Shown piece after piece: positions 36,221-45,592 of a stretch of DNA of 64,000 nucleotides (within the stretch, counting starts at the first letter, position 1; each line of letters opens with the position of its first letter). Both the position numbers and the translations under genes were made by a program. The stretch lies in contig JANWUV010000016.1 of assembly GCA_025057975.1 (NCBI GenBank), positions 1 through 64,000 of the forward strand, read 5' to 3'. The DNA comes from Chloracidobacterium sp. (GTDB taxonomy: Bacteria; Acidobacteriota; Blastocatellia; Chloracidobacteriales; Chloracidobacteriaceae). Below the pieces are notes generated by a model, which ran no database searches, had not been told where the DNA came from, and saw only the letters and a list, made by a program, of their open reading frames with translations.

Positions 36221-37717
36221 ATGGCTCTGCCTACGACGTTTGGAGAACTCAAAAACAGTGTCTGGGGTGACCCTGCGCGCCAACGGCGTTCTGTCAAGGA
36301 CGAAATGCGTGAGAACCTCATCGCCAAACTTGAACGCGGCGAGAAGGTTTTTCCGGGTATCATCGGCTATGAAGATTCAGTTGAACCATACCTCATCAAT
36401 GCTATTTTGTCCCGCCATAACTTGATTCTATTGGGCCGGCGTGGACAAGCCAAAAGCCGCATTTTGCGGTCGTTGACAAGTCTGTTGGATGAGGTGATAC
36501 CGGTCATTGCCGGCTCGGAGATCAATGACAACCCGTTTGCGCCCGTCAGTGCATATGGGCGGCGGGTGATGGCCGAACAGGGCGACGCCGCCCCGATTGC
36601 TTGGCGAAAGCGGGAAGAACGTTATGTCGAAAAGTTGGCGACGCCCGATGTCACCATTGCTGACATCATTGGCGACATTGATCCCATCAAGGCGGCCAAG
36701 AGCGGCAATCTCCTCAGCGATGAAAGCACGATACACTTTGGGCTTTTACCGCGCGCCAATCGCGGCATTTTTGCCATCAATGAACTACCTGATTTAGCTG
36801 GCAAGATTCAGGTTGGGTTGTTCAATATCATGCAGGAAGGCGACGTACAGATTAAGGGCTTTCCGGTGCGCCTCAAGCTTGACGTGGCGCTGGTGTTTTC
36901 GGCGAACCCTGAAGACTATACGGCGCGCGGCAAGATTATTACGCCGCTCAAAGACCGGATTGGCTCGGAGATTCTCACGCACTACCCGCAGAGCATTGAG
37001 GAAGGCGTGCAAATCACTGCGCAGGAAGCATGGACAAACCGTCCCTCCCGCGCGCCGATCCACATTCCGAAGTTCATTCGGGAAGTTGTTGAAACCATCG
37101 CCTTTGTCGCCCGTGAAGACCAACGCATTGATCGGCGCTCCGGTGTCAGTCAGCGGTTGCCGATTTCGTTGCTGGAAAACGTCGTTAGCAGCGCTGAACA
37201 TCGCGCCCTACGCCATCATGAAACCGTTATCGTGCCACGGATCGCCGACATTTACGCCGCACTGCCAGCAATTACCGGCAAAATTGAGCTGGAGTACGAA
37301 GGCGAACAGCTCGGCGCGGAACGGATCGCGCGTGAACTCATCCGTACTGCTTGTGGGCGTGTTTACGACAACTACCTTGCTACTGCGGATACCGGGCGCA
37401 TCATTGAGTGGTTTAACCAGGGGCGCACGCTCAAGATTTCTGAAATGGAATCGTCCACAGTGGTTTTGGAGAAAATGCGTGCCGTTCGGACGCTCATTGA
37501 GGTTGCTGAGATGGGCGGTTATGCCGAGGGGCGTACGCCGGCGCATTTGGTGGCGGCTGCGGAACTTGTCCTTGAGGGTCTGCATGCGCAACGGAAGGTC
37601 AGCCGTTCGGAAGAGCGGGGTTACGGCAAGGCGGCTCCAGCCGACCGGCGTCGCGGCCGGCGCGAAGACGATGGGGATGATTACGGCAATTGGGGCGGCT
37701 TCGGCAGTCTCAACTAG
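36221..37717 (+). CDS. AAA+ ATPase, magnesium chelatase BchI-like
   Basis: This 498-residue protein starts MALPTTFGELK. The Walker A is GRRGQAKSR (about residue 70) and the Walker B region GIFAINELPDL (about 180) has Asn-Glu instead of Asp-Glu, a feature of this subfamily. SANPEDYTARGKI is sensor 1. The C-terminus (about 350-470) is helical, followed by an arginine/glycine-rich tail. The family is related to the BchI subunit of magnesium chelatase and to MoxR, and usually pairs with a VWA protein acting as a molecular chaperone. No VWA gene follows here. Confidence 0.82.
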   Translation: MALPTTFGELKNSVWGDPARQRRSVKDEMRENLIAKLERGEKVFPGIIGYEDSVEPYLINAILSRHNLILLGRRGQAKSRILRSLTSLLDEVIPVIAGSEINDNPFAPVSAYGRRVMAEQGDAAPIAWRKREERYVEKLATPDVTIADIIGDIDPIKAAKSGNLLSDESTIHFGLLPRANRGIFAINELPDLAGKIQVGLFNIMQEGDVQIKGFPVRLKLDVALVFSANPEDYTARGKIITPLKDRIGSEILTHYPQSIEEGVQITAQEAWTNRPSRAPIHIPKFIREVVETIAFVAREDQRIDRRSGVSQRLPISLLENVVSSAEHRALRHHETVIVPRIADIYAALPAITGKIELEYEGEQLGAERIARELIRTACGRVYDNYLATADTGRIIEWFNQGRTLKISEMESSTVVLEKMRAVRTLIEVAEMGGYAEGRTPAHLVAAAELVLEGLHAQRKVSRSEERGYGKAAPADRRRGRREDDGDDYGNWGGFGSLN

Positions 37718-37892
37718 CCACTTTGCCAAGAAAACGCAGCCGTTAGTCCTCGATTTGGCATGCGGGTGTCGTTCCGCCGCTTTGTGGCGGCGCAGCGTTC
37801 CGCGCCGGACGGCTTCCGAGCTTGTCTTGCTGCGCGGAACTGCCCTGCCTGAAGGCGTGACAGTGAACTAGCCATAGCAGAGCTTCTCAAGC

Positions 37893-37915
37893 TTTGGCGT
37901 GAAGTACACGCCAAA
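37893..37915. repeat. palindrome sharing an arm with the repeat at 368-397
   Basis: TTTGGCGTG (37893-37901) and CACGCCAAA (37907-37915) form a perfect nine-base stem with a five-base loop. It lies about 175 bases after the AAA+ gene. Confidence 0.5.
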
Positions 37916-37970
37916 CAACAGTCGCTTTCTCAAACAAGTTGGCGCGTTGTTGCGGTTTGCGGCGCGTTAA

Positions 37971-37986
37971 GCCACCGCACGCCAAA
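37971..37986. repeat. 16-base exact copy of 382-397
   Basis: GCCACCGCACGCCAAA at 37971-37986 repeats 382-397 exactly and ends eight bases from the 3' end of the convergent SUMF1-domain gene. Together with the hairpin at 37893-37915 it suggests a dispersed intergenic repeat family. Confidence 0.6.
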
Positions 37987-37993
37987 AAGTGCG

Positions 37994-38791
37994 CTAGCGA
38001 CCAAGCGGACTGGCGACGACACGAAAGCCGATGTTGCCGTCGCGTCCTTGGGGTGACTCGCGGTAGCCACTACGCGGGCCGCACCGTTCCGGCGGGCTGT
38101 CATATGCGCCGCCGCGTACGACGCCTTCGGCGCACCACTCCCAAACGTTGCCGCTCATATCGTAAAGCCCAAGGCTGTTGGGTTGTTTGCGGCCGACAGG
38201 TTGTGGGCGGCCGCCGGAGTTGCGCGCATACCAGCTCTGCGCATCAAGGTTGAACGTCCCGTCTCCAAGCGCGGCGGCCTCCCATTCACCAGAGGTCGGT
38301 AGTCGGTAGCTGAGTGAGCGACCGTGTTCCAGTTGATTGAGTTCCCGAAGAAACACGGCGACATCGTCCAAGGAGACTTTGTTCACCGGCAGATCGTTTC
38401 CTTTGGGGAAACTTGGATTGCTCCCCATAACCGCCTGCCATTGCTCCTGCGTCACTTCATACCGGCTGAAATACACCACCTTGGACCCAATACGGACTGG
38501 GATCATTTCCATGCCGACCAAATTGACAAAGGGTTGCAGCAGGGCAGGTTGTGGCGGCGGCGCAGGTTGGCGTGACACGCGCGGCGCAGCTCGTGGACGA
38601 GGTTTCGGGCGCGGCGTCGGCTGCGAGCGCGGTTGTGTCGGCTCTTTCTTGAAGGGGTTGTCTCCTTGCGCGACGCCACTCACGGGCGTCAGCCAAACCA
38701 GTAGCGCCGCCAATGCCACGACCGCTGCACTGGAAACCGCGCCCCCCGGACGCCGACCCGTGCGCGCCATCAAATAAACAAACCTTGTCAT
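37994..38791 (-). CDS. secreted SUMF1/formylglycine-generating-enzyme-domain protein
   Basis: This 265-residue protein (258 if it starts at ATG 38770) has a signal peptide ending SGVAQ and a proline/arginine-rich linker (about 45-85). A SUMF1-type domain (about 90-262) includes FSRYEVTQEQWQAVMGSNPSFP, LPTSGEWEAAALGDG, LGLYDMSGNVWEWCAEG and NIGFRVV. The active-site region reads GGAYDSPPERCGPRSGY: compared with true formylglycine-generating enzymes, the first of the two catalytic cysteines appears replaced by serine. It is therefore more likely a structural or ligand-binding member. Confidence 0.85.
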   Translation of the reverse strand: MTRFVYLMARTGRRPGGAVSSAAVVALAALLVWLTPVSGVAQGDNPFKKEPTQPRSQPTPRPKPRPRAAPRVSRQPAPPPQPALLQPFVNLVGMEMIPVRIGSKVVYFSRYEVTQEQWQAVMGSNPSFPKGNDLPVNKVSLDDVAVFLRELNQLEHGRSLSYRLPTSGEWEAAALGDGTFNLDAQSWYARNSGGRPQPVGRKQPNSLGLYDMSGNVWEWCAEGVVRGGAYDSPPERCGPRSGYRESPQGRDGNIGFRVVASPLGR

Positions 38792-39145
38792 TGCCCCTTA
38801 CACGACAGCAAAGCTATGGCGACGATGGAAGTGGTGGTTTTGGTCGCGCCGTCATACCCACCGGACAGCCGACTTCGGGCAAGACGTGCGCCGAGAACCG
38901 CGCCCGCCTTCTACCACAAAACAAATTGTTTTTTGGCCATCGGGTCACTCCTTGCCTGCCTCGTCACGGAAGACACTGGGCGGCAACAGCTGTTTGAGCA
39001 AACGTCGGAACAGATTTGGCAAACGCCTGCTTGTCTCTCCCTAGGAAGGGCCGCACCCCTAGCACCCCTAGCACGCTCACATTGTCGCACTGACTTCACC
39101 GAAGCCGTCTATGGTCACGAGCGTCGTGAGGTCTGTCGTCCTGAG
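38792..39145. other. 354-base region with no recognised gene
   Basis: Only low-quality frames are present. Near 39054-39074 the string CACCCCTAG is repeated in tandem. No terminator or clear promoter was identified. Confidence 0.4.
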
Positions 39146-40177
39146 TTATTTAGAACGGCCGTCGCGTCTCACCTGCTGGTCTACCGACGCCGGCGCAGTT
39201 GCAGTCCGTTCTAAACCGTAACCGTCCCCGCCGTGGTCGTCGCCGAAGCCGTGGCGCTCACGAATGATGTACAGCGGTCGCCCCTTGACTTCTTCGTAAA
39301 TCTTCCCCACGTACTCCCCAACAATCCCCAAACTCAACAACTGCACGCCGCCAATTAGCAAAACGGTGATGAGCGTTGAGGTCCAACCGGGCACTGTCCA
39401 GTGCAGAATAAAAAACACATAGAGCGCATAGGCGATGTACAGCGCTGCAAAACCCGCCATACCAAAGCCTAGCAGCATTGCCGCGCGCAGCGGCCACACT
39501 GAAAACGACACCAAACCGTGAAGGGCAAAGCGCGCCATCCGTCCTAACGAGTACTTGCTTTCACCAGCGAAACGCGCCGGTGCGTCAAACTCAACAGCCG
39601 CTGTTCGGAAGCCAAGCCAACTCACCAAACCGCGATTGAAGCGGTGCGTTTCACGTAGAGCGCAGAAACTGTCCACGGCGGCGCGGTTCAGGAGGCGAAA
39701 GTCGGCCGCGCCCGGAATGATTGGCGTCCCTGACGCCCATCGCAACAGCCGATAAAACAGCCGACTCGTTAGGCGCTTGAACCATGTGGCGTCGGCGGTT
39801 TCGCGGCGAATGGTATGGACAATCTCCGCGCCCTCTTCCCAAGCACGAATCAGCGTCGGAATCAGCTCCGGCGGGTGCTGTAAGTCGCTGTCGAGCGTCA
39901 CGACAGCGTCGCCCCGTGCGGCGTCTAATCCGGCCAGCAACGCCGCTTGATGACCGAAGTTGCGCGAAAACGTCAACGTCTTAACACGCGCATCCTGCGC
40001 CCGCAGTTCGGCGAGGACATGCGGCGTTGCATCCGTCGAGCCGTCGTCCACGTAGATGATTTCCACGGCGTAAGGGAGCATCTCCAAGACGGCGGTGAGC
40101 GCCGCATGGAAAGCCCGCAAGCCGGCGGCTTCGTTGAAGCAGGGCGCAACGATGGAAATCAGACGGCGTTCGGACAT
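39146..40177 (-). CDS. GT2-family glycosyltransferase, DPM1/GtrB-like
   Basis: This 343-residue protein has the GT2 catalytic motifs ISIVAPCFNEAAGL (N-terminus), YVDDGSTDATP and DSDLQHPPELIP, followed by two C-terminal membrane segments (about residues 235-300). The layout matches polyprenyl-phosphate glucosyl/mannosyl transferases, which charge undecaprenyl phosphate with a sugar for use by GT-C enzymes outside the membrane. It starts 16 bases after the TMTC-like gene, so the two probably act together. Confidence 0.88.
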   Translation of the reverse strand: MSERRLISIVAPCFNEAAGLRAFHAALTAVLEMLPYAVEIIYVDDGSTDATPHVLAELRAQDARVKTLTFSRNFGHQAALLAGLDAARGDAVVTLDSDLQHPPELIPTLIRAWEEGAEIVHTIRRETADATWFKRLTSRLFYRLLRWASGTPIIPGAADFRLLNRAAVDSFCALRETHRFNRGLVSWLGFRTAAVEFDAPARFAGESKYSLGRMARFALHGLVSFSVWPLRAAMLLGFGMAGFAALYIAYALYVFFILHWTVPGWTSTLITVLLIGGVQLLSLGIVGEYVGKIYEEVKGRPLYIIRERHGFGDDHGGDGYGLERTATAPASVDQQVRRDGRSK

Positions 40178-40193
40178 CAGATGACGCCAACCG

Positions 40194-41987
40194 TTAGGGA
40201 CAGTTCCGAGTCAGTTCAGCCCACCGCTGCACGACATCGGTGCGGTCGGGCGCAAGACGCTGCGCCTGCGCGTAGGCGGCGTCCGCTTCCGGGCAGAGCC
40301 GCAACGCACGCCGCGCTTCAGCTAGCATGAACCAGATCTGGGCGTCGTCAGGCGCTAGCTTGGCGGCGCGTTCCAAGTAGGCACGTCCCGCCTGCGTCCG
40401 TCCGACCGCCAGCAGCGCGTAGCCATAATCGTAACAGGCCCCAGCGTGGTTGACGCTTTCCTGATCGTGCGTCAGCCACGGTTCCAACACCGCAACCGCC
40501 CGCTCGAACCGTCCGGCCCGGCAGTAGGCGTTGCCTAACGCGCGCGCCAGCCGTCCTTCGTGGGGAGCAAGCGCATAGGCGCGTTCCAGCGCTGAAATGC
40601 CGTCGTCAAGGCGTCCGCGCCTAAGTAAGGCGTCGGAGAGGTTGCCCAGCGCGAAGACGTTGTTCGGGTGAAAGGCGAGGATGCGACCATAAAGCGTCAG
40701 ATCGTTCCGCCAGTAAGGCACATACTGCGCCGTCAGCCAAGCGTAGCTAAGGCCCAAAACCATTGTGACGGTTCCGGCGACCGCCGCCTGCATTGCGCGC
40801 GACGCCAGCCGGCTCGTCAGTGTCGCCAGTCCCCAGCCGACCAACAAAGCGAACCCCAGCGTGGGAAGAAACAAATAGCGGTCGTGAAGAAACTCCTGTG
40901 GGCGAAAGTGGCGTAGGTTGAGCGTCGGAAGCAACGGCAGCCAGACCCAGATGAAGCATGTCAGCGCCAATGGCCAGCGTCGCAAGCGCCATCCGGCTAG
41001 GGCCGCCAAGAACGTAAGTCCGGCCAACGGCAGCCAGAACACCGAATCGGTCGGGCTGACGACGTAGGTGAGTTCGTATTCGAGCCGCAGACCAACCGGC
41101 CACACCAGCAGGCGAAGGTATGTCCACAGCACCAGCGGCGCCGTCAGCGCTACCGTCGTCCACGACAGGTATGGCGTCCCCTCGAACACGCCCGGCAGGG
41201 CCAGCCGCCGTGCGGCGAAGTAGGCTGCAACGACCAGCGCGTGCAGCCACAGCGAGCGACCAGCAGCGACTATCCGCGCCAGCAACGAGCCGTCGCGCCC
41301 GGCAAGATGGAGACAAAACACCATCGGCCACCAGAAAACGGCGAACTCCTTGGTCAGCAAAGCGCCCGCCAGCGCCAGCGCCGACAACCCGTTACGCCAG
41401 TCCCTCGCCGCCGGCGGGCCATCCAGCGGCGTAGCCGGACCAAAACCCTGCTCCGGCCGCCACCCCGTCGCCTGCAAATGCCACGCCAGCGCCGCCGTAA
41501 AAAACACCATCAAGAGGGCGTCGGGAAACGACGCAATCCAAGCTACGGATTCCACATGCGTCGGGTGCAAGGCGAACACAACGGTTGCCGTCACCTGTGC
41601 GAAACCTGCGCCAAGCAGGCGTCCGGCCGCCCACCAGACGCCCCCCACCGCCGCGAGATACAGCAGCACCGAAGTTGTATGCCAGCCGCGCGGGTCTTCG
41701 CCGAACAGCGCATAGTTGGCCGTCATCCAGACCACATACAACGGGCGGTAAGAGTTTGTCTGCGGGTAACCCGGCTGGCCGCTCCAGACATGATCGGTGA
41801 AAGCGCGACCGATGAAGGCCCACGAACGAATGTGGAGGTTTTCCTCAATCTGCAGATGGTCGTCGAAAACCCGTTCGTAGCTCAGCGTCGGCGCATAGAG
41901 GAGAACAACGGCCAGCCAAACGCCCGCCAGCCACCATGACCGGCGGCGCGGGTCGGTCGCCTTGAGCCAAAAGTCAGACGGCGGCAT
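40194..41987 (-). CDS. TMTC-like TPR membrane protein (GT-C fold)
   Basis: This 597-residue protein has about ten hydrophobic segments (about 20-410) and C-terminal tetratricopeptide repeats (about 440-590; NNVFALGNLSDALLRRGRLDDGISALERAYALAP, AKLAPDDAQIWFMLAEARRALRLCP). The motifs FDDHLQIEENLHI, NSYRPLYVVWMTANYALFG and HPTHVESVAWIAS match TMTC-type O-mannosyltransferases and bacterial relatives, with Asp-Asp in the first periplasmic loop. ATG at 41987 is chosen over upstream in-frame starts. A second, similar protein lies at 61227-62984. Confidence 0.82.
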   Translation of the reverse strand: MPPSDFWLKATDPRRRSWWLAGVWLAVVLLYAPTLSYERVFDDHLQIEENLHIRSWAFIGRAFTDHVWSGQPGYPQTNSYRPLYVVWMTANYALFGEDPRGWHTTSVLLYLAAVGGVWWAAGRLLGAGFAQVTATVVFALHPTHVESVAWIASFPDALLMVFFTAALAWHLQATGWRPEQGFGPATPLDGPPAARDWRNGLSALALAGALLTKEFAVFWWPMVFCLHLAGRDGSLLARIVAAGRSLWLHALVVAAYFAARRLALPGVFEGTPYLSWTTVALTAPLVLWTYLRLLVWPVGLRLEYELTYVVSPTDSVFWLPLAGLTFLAALAGWRLRRWPLALTCFIWVWLPLLPTLNLRHFRPQEFLHDRYLFLPTLGFALLVGWGLATLTSRLASRAMQAAVAGTVTMVLGLSYAWLTAQYVPYWRNDLTLYGRILAFHPNNVFALGNLSDALLRRGRLDDGISALERAYALAPHEGRLARALGNAYCRAGRFERAVAVLEPWLTHDQESVNHAGACYDYGYALLAVGRTQAGRAYLERAAKLAPDDAQIWFMLAEARRALRLCPEADAAYAQAQRLAPDRTDVVQRWAELTRNCP

Positions 41988-42169
41988 ACACAGTGCAGGG
42001 CGTCTTCTGTACGGCGTGGACCAACGGAATTGCGCAGCTTGCGCCCGCAAGACTATACTATTGGCTTGTTCATTGTCGCCCAAGGCGGACGCTGTGGCTC
42101 ATCCCAGTTAACTCAACTCATGAACGCCGCCGTCGGCCCGGGACTCAACTCCGACTTCGAGGGGTACGC

Positions 42170-43561
42170 TTGAAATTCGAAATCACCCACCTTTCGTCCG
42201 TCAAAAAAGAGCTTCGCATTGAGCTTCCAGCCGAGCGCGTTACCCGCAGCTTCAATCGGTTCTCCAATGAAATTGCCCGCAAGGTTCAGCTCCCCGGCTT
42301 TCGTCCGGGCAAAGCGCCGCTAGCGCTTGTGCGCCGCTATTACCAGCGGGACATCTACGAACGAGTTCTGAGGCACTTGAGCTTGGAAGCCATCAACGAA
42401 GCCATCACCGCCGCCCAGTTGCAGGTTGTAGGAGAGCCGGTGGTGCGGGACCTGCGTCTGGACGATCAGTCGCCCTTTGTGCTTAGGCTTGAAGTTGATG
42501 TGTTCCCGGAGTTTACCGTCGGGCCGCTGGAGGGACTGGAAGGGGTCAAGACAATCACGCCGGTAACGGATGCAGATGTTGACCGGATGCTGGACAATCT
42601 CCGGGCGGCTACGGCGAAACTGGAGGAAGTTACGGACGGCAGCCCTGCGCAGCCGAATGACCTAGTCCTGGTCGCGTTAGAGGGCTTCGTCCTGGAAGAC
42701 GGAGCGACTGCGCCGGATGAGGGACGTCCGCCGACCATTCCACGGCGCTTAGAAAGCGTGGAAATCGGCGGTGAAAATACCCGACGAGAGTTTGACGAAG
42801 CCGTACGCGGCAAGGTCGTGGGCGATCGGGTAGAAGTAGAGATTCAGTATCCGGCGGAGGGGGCTCCGAAGGTCGCTTTGCCTCGTCTGCCTGTCGTGGA
42901 CCTATCCGGCAAGCGCGTCCGGTTTCGGCTCACGGTTGAGAAAATCCTCCGGCGTGTTCTACCGCCGCTAGATGACGCTTGGGCGCAGGAAAAAGCTGGC
43001 TTGGATCTGGCGAGCTTGCGGAGGCGGGTTCGGGCGGACCTAGAAGCTAGCTTGGAGAAGCGTGCGACCGAGAGCCTTGACAATCAGTTGGTTGACCAAC
43101 TGATTGCCCGCACCGGCGTGGAAGCGCCGGAGTCGCTGGTGGAGGAACAGCTCAGTGCACGCCTTCGGGATTGGGTGCGCCATCTCGAAAGTCAGGGCAA
43201 CAGCCTCCCAGCGGATAGTGAACTCCAAAAGCTAAAGGAAGCTCTGCGTCCTCGCGTTGAAACCGATGTCAAGCGAGTTCTCATCCTAGAGCAAGTCGCT
43301 CGCGAAGCTGGCGTGAAGGTGACGGAAGAGGACCTGTCACGCGCTATCGCCGACATTGCGGCTCGCGCCAACTTGTCTCCGGAAACGGTGCGTGCCCGCT
43401 TGACAAGAGAAGACAACCTCAATACGCTTCGTTTGCAACTGCGAACTCAAAAAGCCTTGGATTTGATTCGCAATGCGGCGCGCGTCGAAATCAAAACGGC
43501 TGCGCCGTCCGACATGCCGACGCCGGAAAAATTGGTTTCATTCCCGCCTAAAAACCAATAG
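42170..43561 (+). CDS. tig: trigger factor chaperone
   Basis: This 463-residue ribosome-associated chaperone starts at TTG with GAGGGG upstream. The N-terminal ribosome-binding domain has KFEITHLSSVKKELRIELPAE and the tail-anchoring signature GFRPGKAP near residue 45. A degenerate FKBP-like domain (about 160-240) and a helical C-terminal domain (about 245-430) follow. The upstream frame to 41993 is arginine-rich and unlike trigger factor. First gene of tig-clpP-clpX-lon-engB. Confidence 0.93.
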   Translation: MKFEITHLSSVKKELRIELPAERVTRSFNRFSNEIARKVQLPGFRPGKAPLALVRRYYQRDIYERVLRHLSLEAINEAITAAQLQVVGEPVVRDLRLDDQSPFVLRLEVDVFPEFTVGPLEGLEGVKTITPVTDADVDRMLDNLRAATAKLEEVTDGSPAQPNDLVLVALEGFVLEDGATAPDEGRPPTIPRRLESVEIGGENTRREFDEAVRGKVVGDRVEVEIQYPAEGAPKVALPRLPVVDLSGKRVRFRLTVEKILRRVLPPLDDAWAQEKAGLDLASLRRRVRADLEASLEKRATESLDNQLVDQLIARTGVEAPESLVEEQLSARLRDWVRHLESQGNSLPADSELQKLKEALRPRVETDVKRVLILEQVAREAGVKVTEEDLSRAIADIAARANLSPETVRARLTREDNLNTLRLQLRTQKALDLIRNAARVEIKTAAPSDMPTPEKLVSFPPKNQ

Positions 43562-43634
43562 ATAGGCGTTGGTCGCTGTGCGCCGGCACCGCACACGGCC
43601 CATCTCAAAGGCTTCAAGGTAACGACTAACGGCC

Positions 43635-44234
<600 letters not shown>

Positions 44235-44280
44235 GTCCAGTCGCGCCAGCCGAGCCGCCGCGACGTTCCCAACTGCGTCC

Positions 44281-45528
44281 GTGGAGAGACACGTGAGAGG
44301 ACGAGACGATATACTGCGCTGCTCTTTCTGTGGGAAGAGCCAGAATGAGGTCAAGAAACTCATTGCCGGCCCGACGGTTTACATCTGCAATGAGTGTATT
44401 GACATTTGCAACGAAATCATCAATGACGATGCGCGGCAGGAGGCCGTCACCCAGCGTCCCTACCTGCCGCGCCCGATTGAGGTCAAAGCCTTCCTCGACG
44501 ACTACGTCATCGGGCAGGACGAAACCAAGAAAAAACTCGCCGTGGCGGTCTACCAACACTACAAGCGCATTGAAATGATGCGCAACCGGACCGCGGGCGA
44601 TGTGGAAATCTCCAAAAGCAACATCCTGCTAATCGGGCCCACTGGGACAGGGAAAACCCTGCTGGCGCAGACCTTAGCGCGCATCCTCAACGTTCCCTTC
44701 GCGATTGTAGACGCTACGACGCTCACCGAAGCCGGTTATGTCGGCGAGGATGTGGAAAACATCATCCTCAAGCTGATTCAAGCGGCGAACGGTGACATCG
44801 AACGCGCGCAGCAGGGGATTATCTACATAGACGAGGTTGATAAAATCTGCCGTAAGGACGACAGTCCCTCGATTACCCGCGATGTGTCCGGCGAGGGTGT
44901 TCAGCAGGCGCTCCTGAAAATTCTGGAGGGCACTATCGCCAACGTCCCGCCGCAGGGCGGGCGCAAGCATCCCCACCAAGAGTTTTATCAGGTGGACACC
45001 ACCAACGTCCTGTTCATTTGCGGCGGCGCGTTCTGCGGCCTGGAGCGCATCATTGAACGGCGCATTGGGAAAAAGGCGCTAGGGTTCAACGCCAAAATTG
45101 ACCGCCGCCCGGCTGCTAAAACGGACGGTATCTACAGTCAGGTTCAGCCGGAGGACCTCATCAAGTACGGCCTCATTCCCGAATTTGTCGGGCGACTGCC
45201 CGTCATTGGGACGCTCCACGAACTGGACGAAGACGCCCTTGTGGACATCCTGACCAAGCCGAAAAACGCCATCATCAAGCAGTACCAGCGCCAGTTTGAA
45301 TGGGACAACATCCGGTTGCGCTTCACAGACGAGGCCTTGCGGGCGATTGCGCGCATGGCGCATCAACGCAAGGTGGGCGCACGCGGGCTGCGGATGATTC
45401 TGGAAGAGTTGATGTTGGACGCGATGTATTTTCTGCCCAGCCAGAAGCGCATTCGTGAGTTTACCGTGACCCATGAAATGGTTGAAGACCGGCGTGTTCA
45501 CCTACCGCTGCCGGAAAAGGCCGCGTAA
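44281..45528 (+). CDS. clpX: ATP-dependent Clp protease ATP-binding subunit ClpX
   Basis: This 415-residue AAA+ unfoldase has the N-terminal zinc-binding domain [17 protein letters not shown]...YICNECID (four Cys). It also has Walker [18 protein letters not shown], Walker [12 protein letters not shown], the pore motif GYVGEDVEN and sensor-2 [12 protein letters not shown]. It unfolds tagged substrates and feeds them to ClpP. The start is a GTG at 44281; a second GTG at 44293 is also possible. Confidence 0.96.
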   Translation: MERHVRGRDDILRCSFCGKSQNEVKKLIAGPTVYICNECIDICNEIINDDARQEAVTQRPYLPRPIEVKAFLDDYVIGQDETKKKLAVAVYQHYKRIEMMRNRTAGDVEISKSNILLIGPTGTGKTLLAQTLARILNVPFAIVDATTLTEAGYVGEDVENIILKLIQAANGDIERAQQGIIYIDEVDKICRKDDSPSITRDVSGEGVQQALLKILEGTIANVPPQGGRKHPHQEFYQVDTTNVLFICGGAFCGLERIIERRIGKKALGFNAKIDRRPAAKTDGIYSQVQPEDLIKYGLIPEFVGRLPVIGTLHELDEDALVDILTKPKNAIIKQYQRQFEWDNIRLRFTDEALRAIARMAHQRKVGARGLRMILEELMLDAMYFLPSQKRIREFTVTHEMVEDRRVHLPLPEKAA

Positions 45529-45592
45529 CGCGACTGGGCGCTGCGCTGGCGACGCGCTCTGGCTTTGAAACTGCATAAAAAGAGTTCTTTTC

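Noticed and set aside
36221-37717. Chlorophyll magnesium chelatase subunit BchI
   Set aside because: The protein is far longer than BchI (about 340-380 residues) with a different C-terminus, so it is only a distant relative.
38816-39214. 132-residue ORF on the plus strand near the SUMF1 gene
   Set aside because: Composition is typical of antisense frames, and it overlaps the GT2 coding end.
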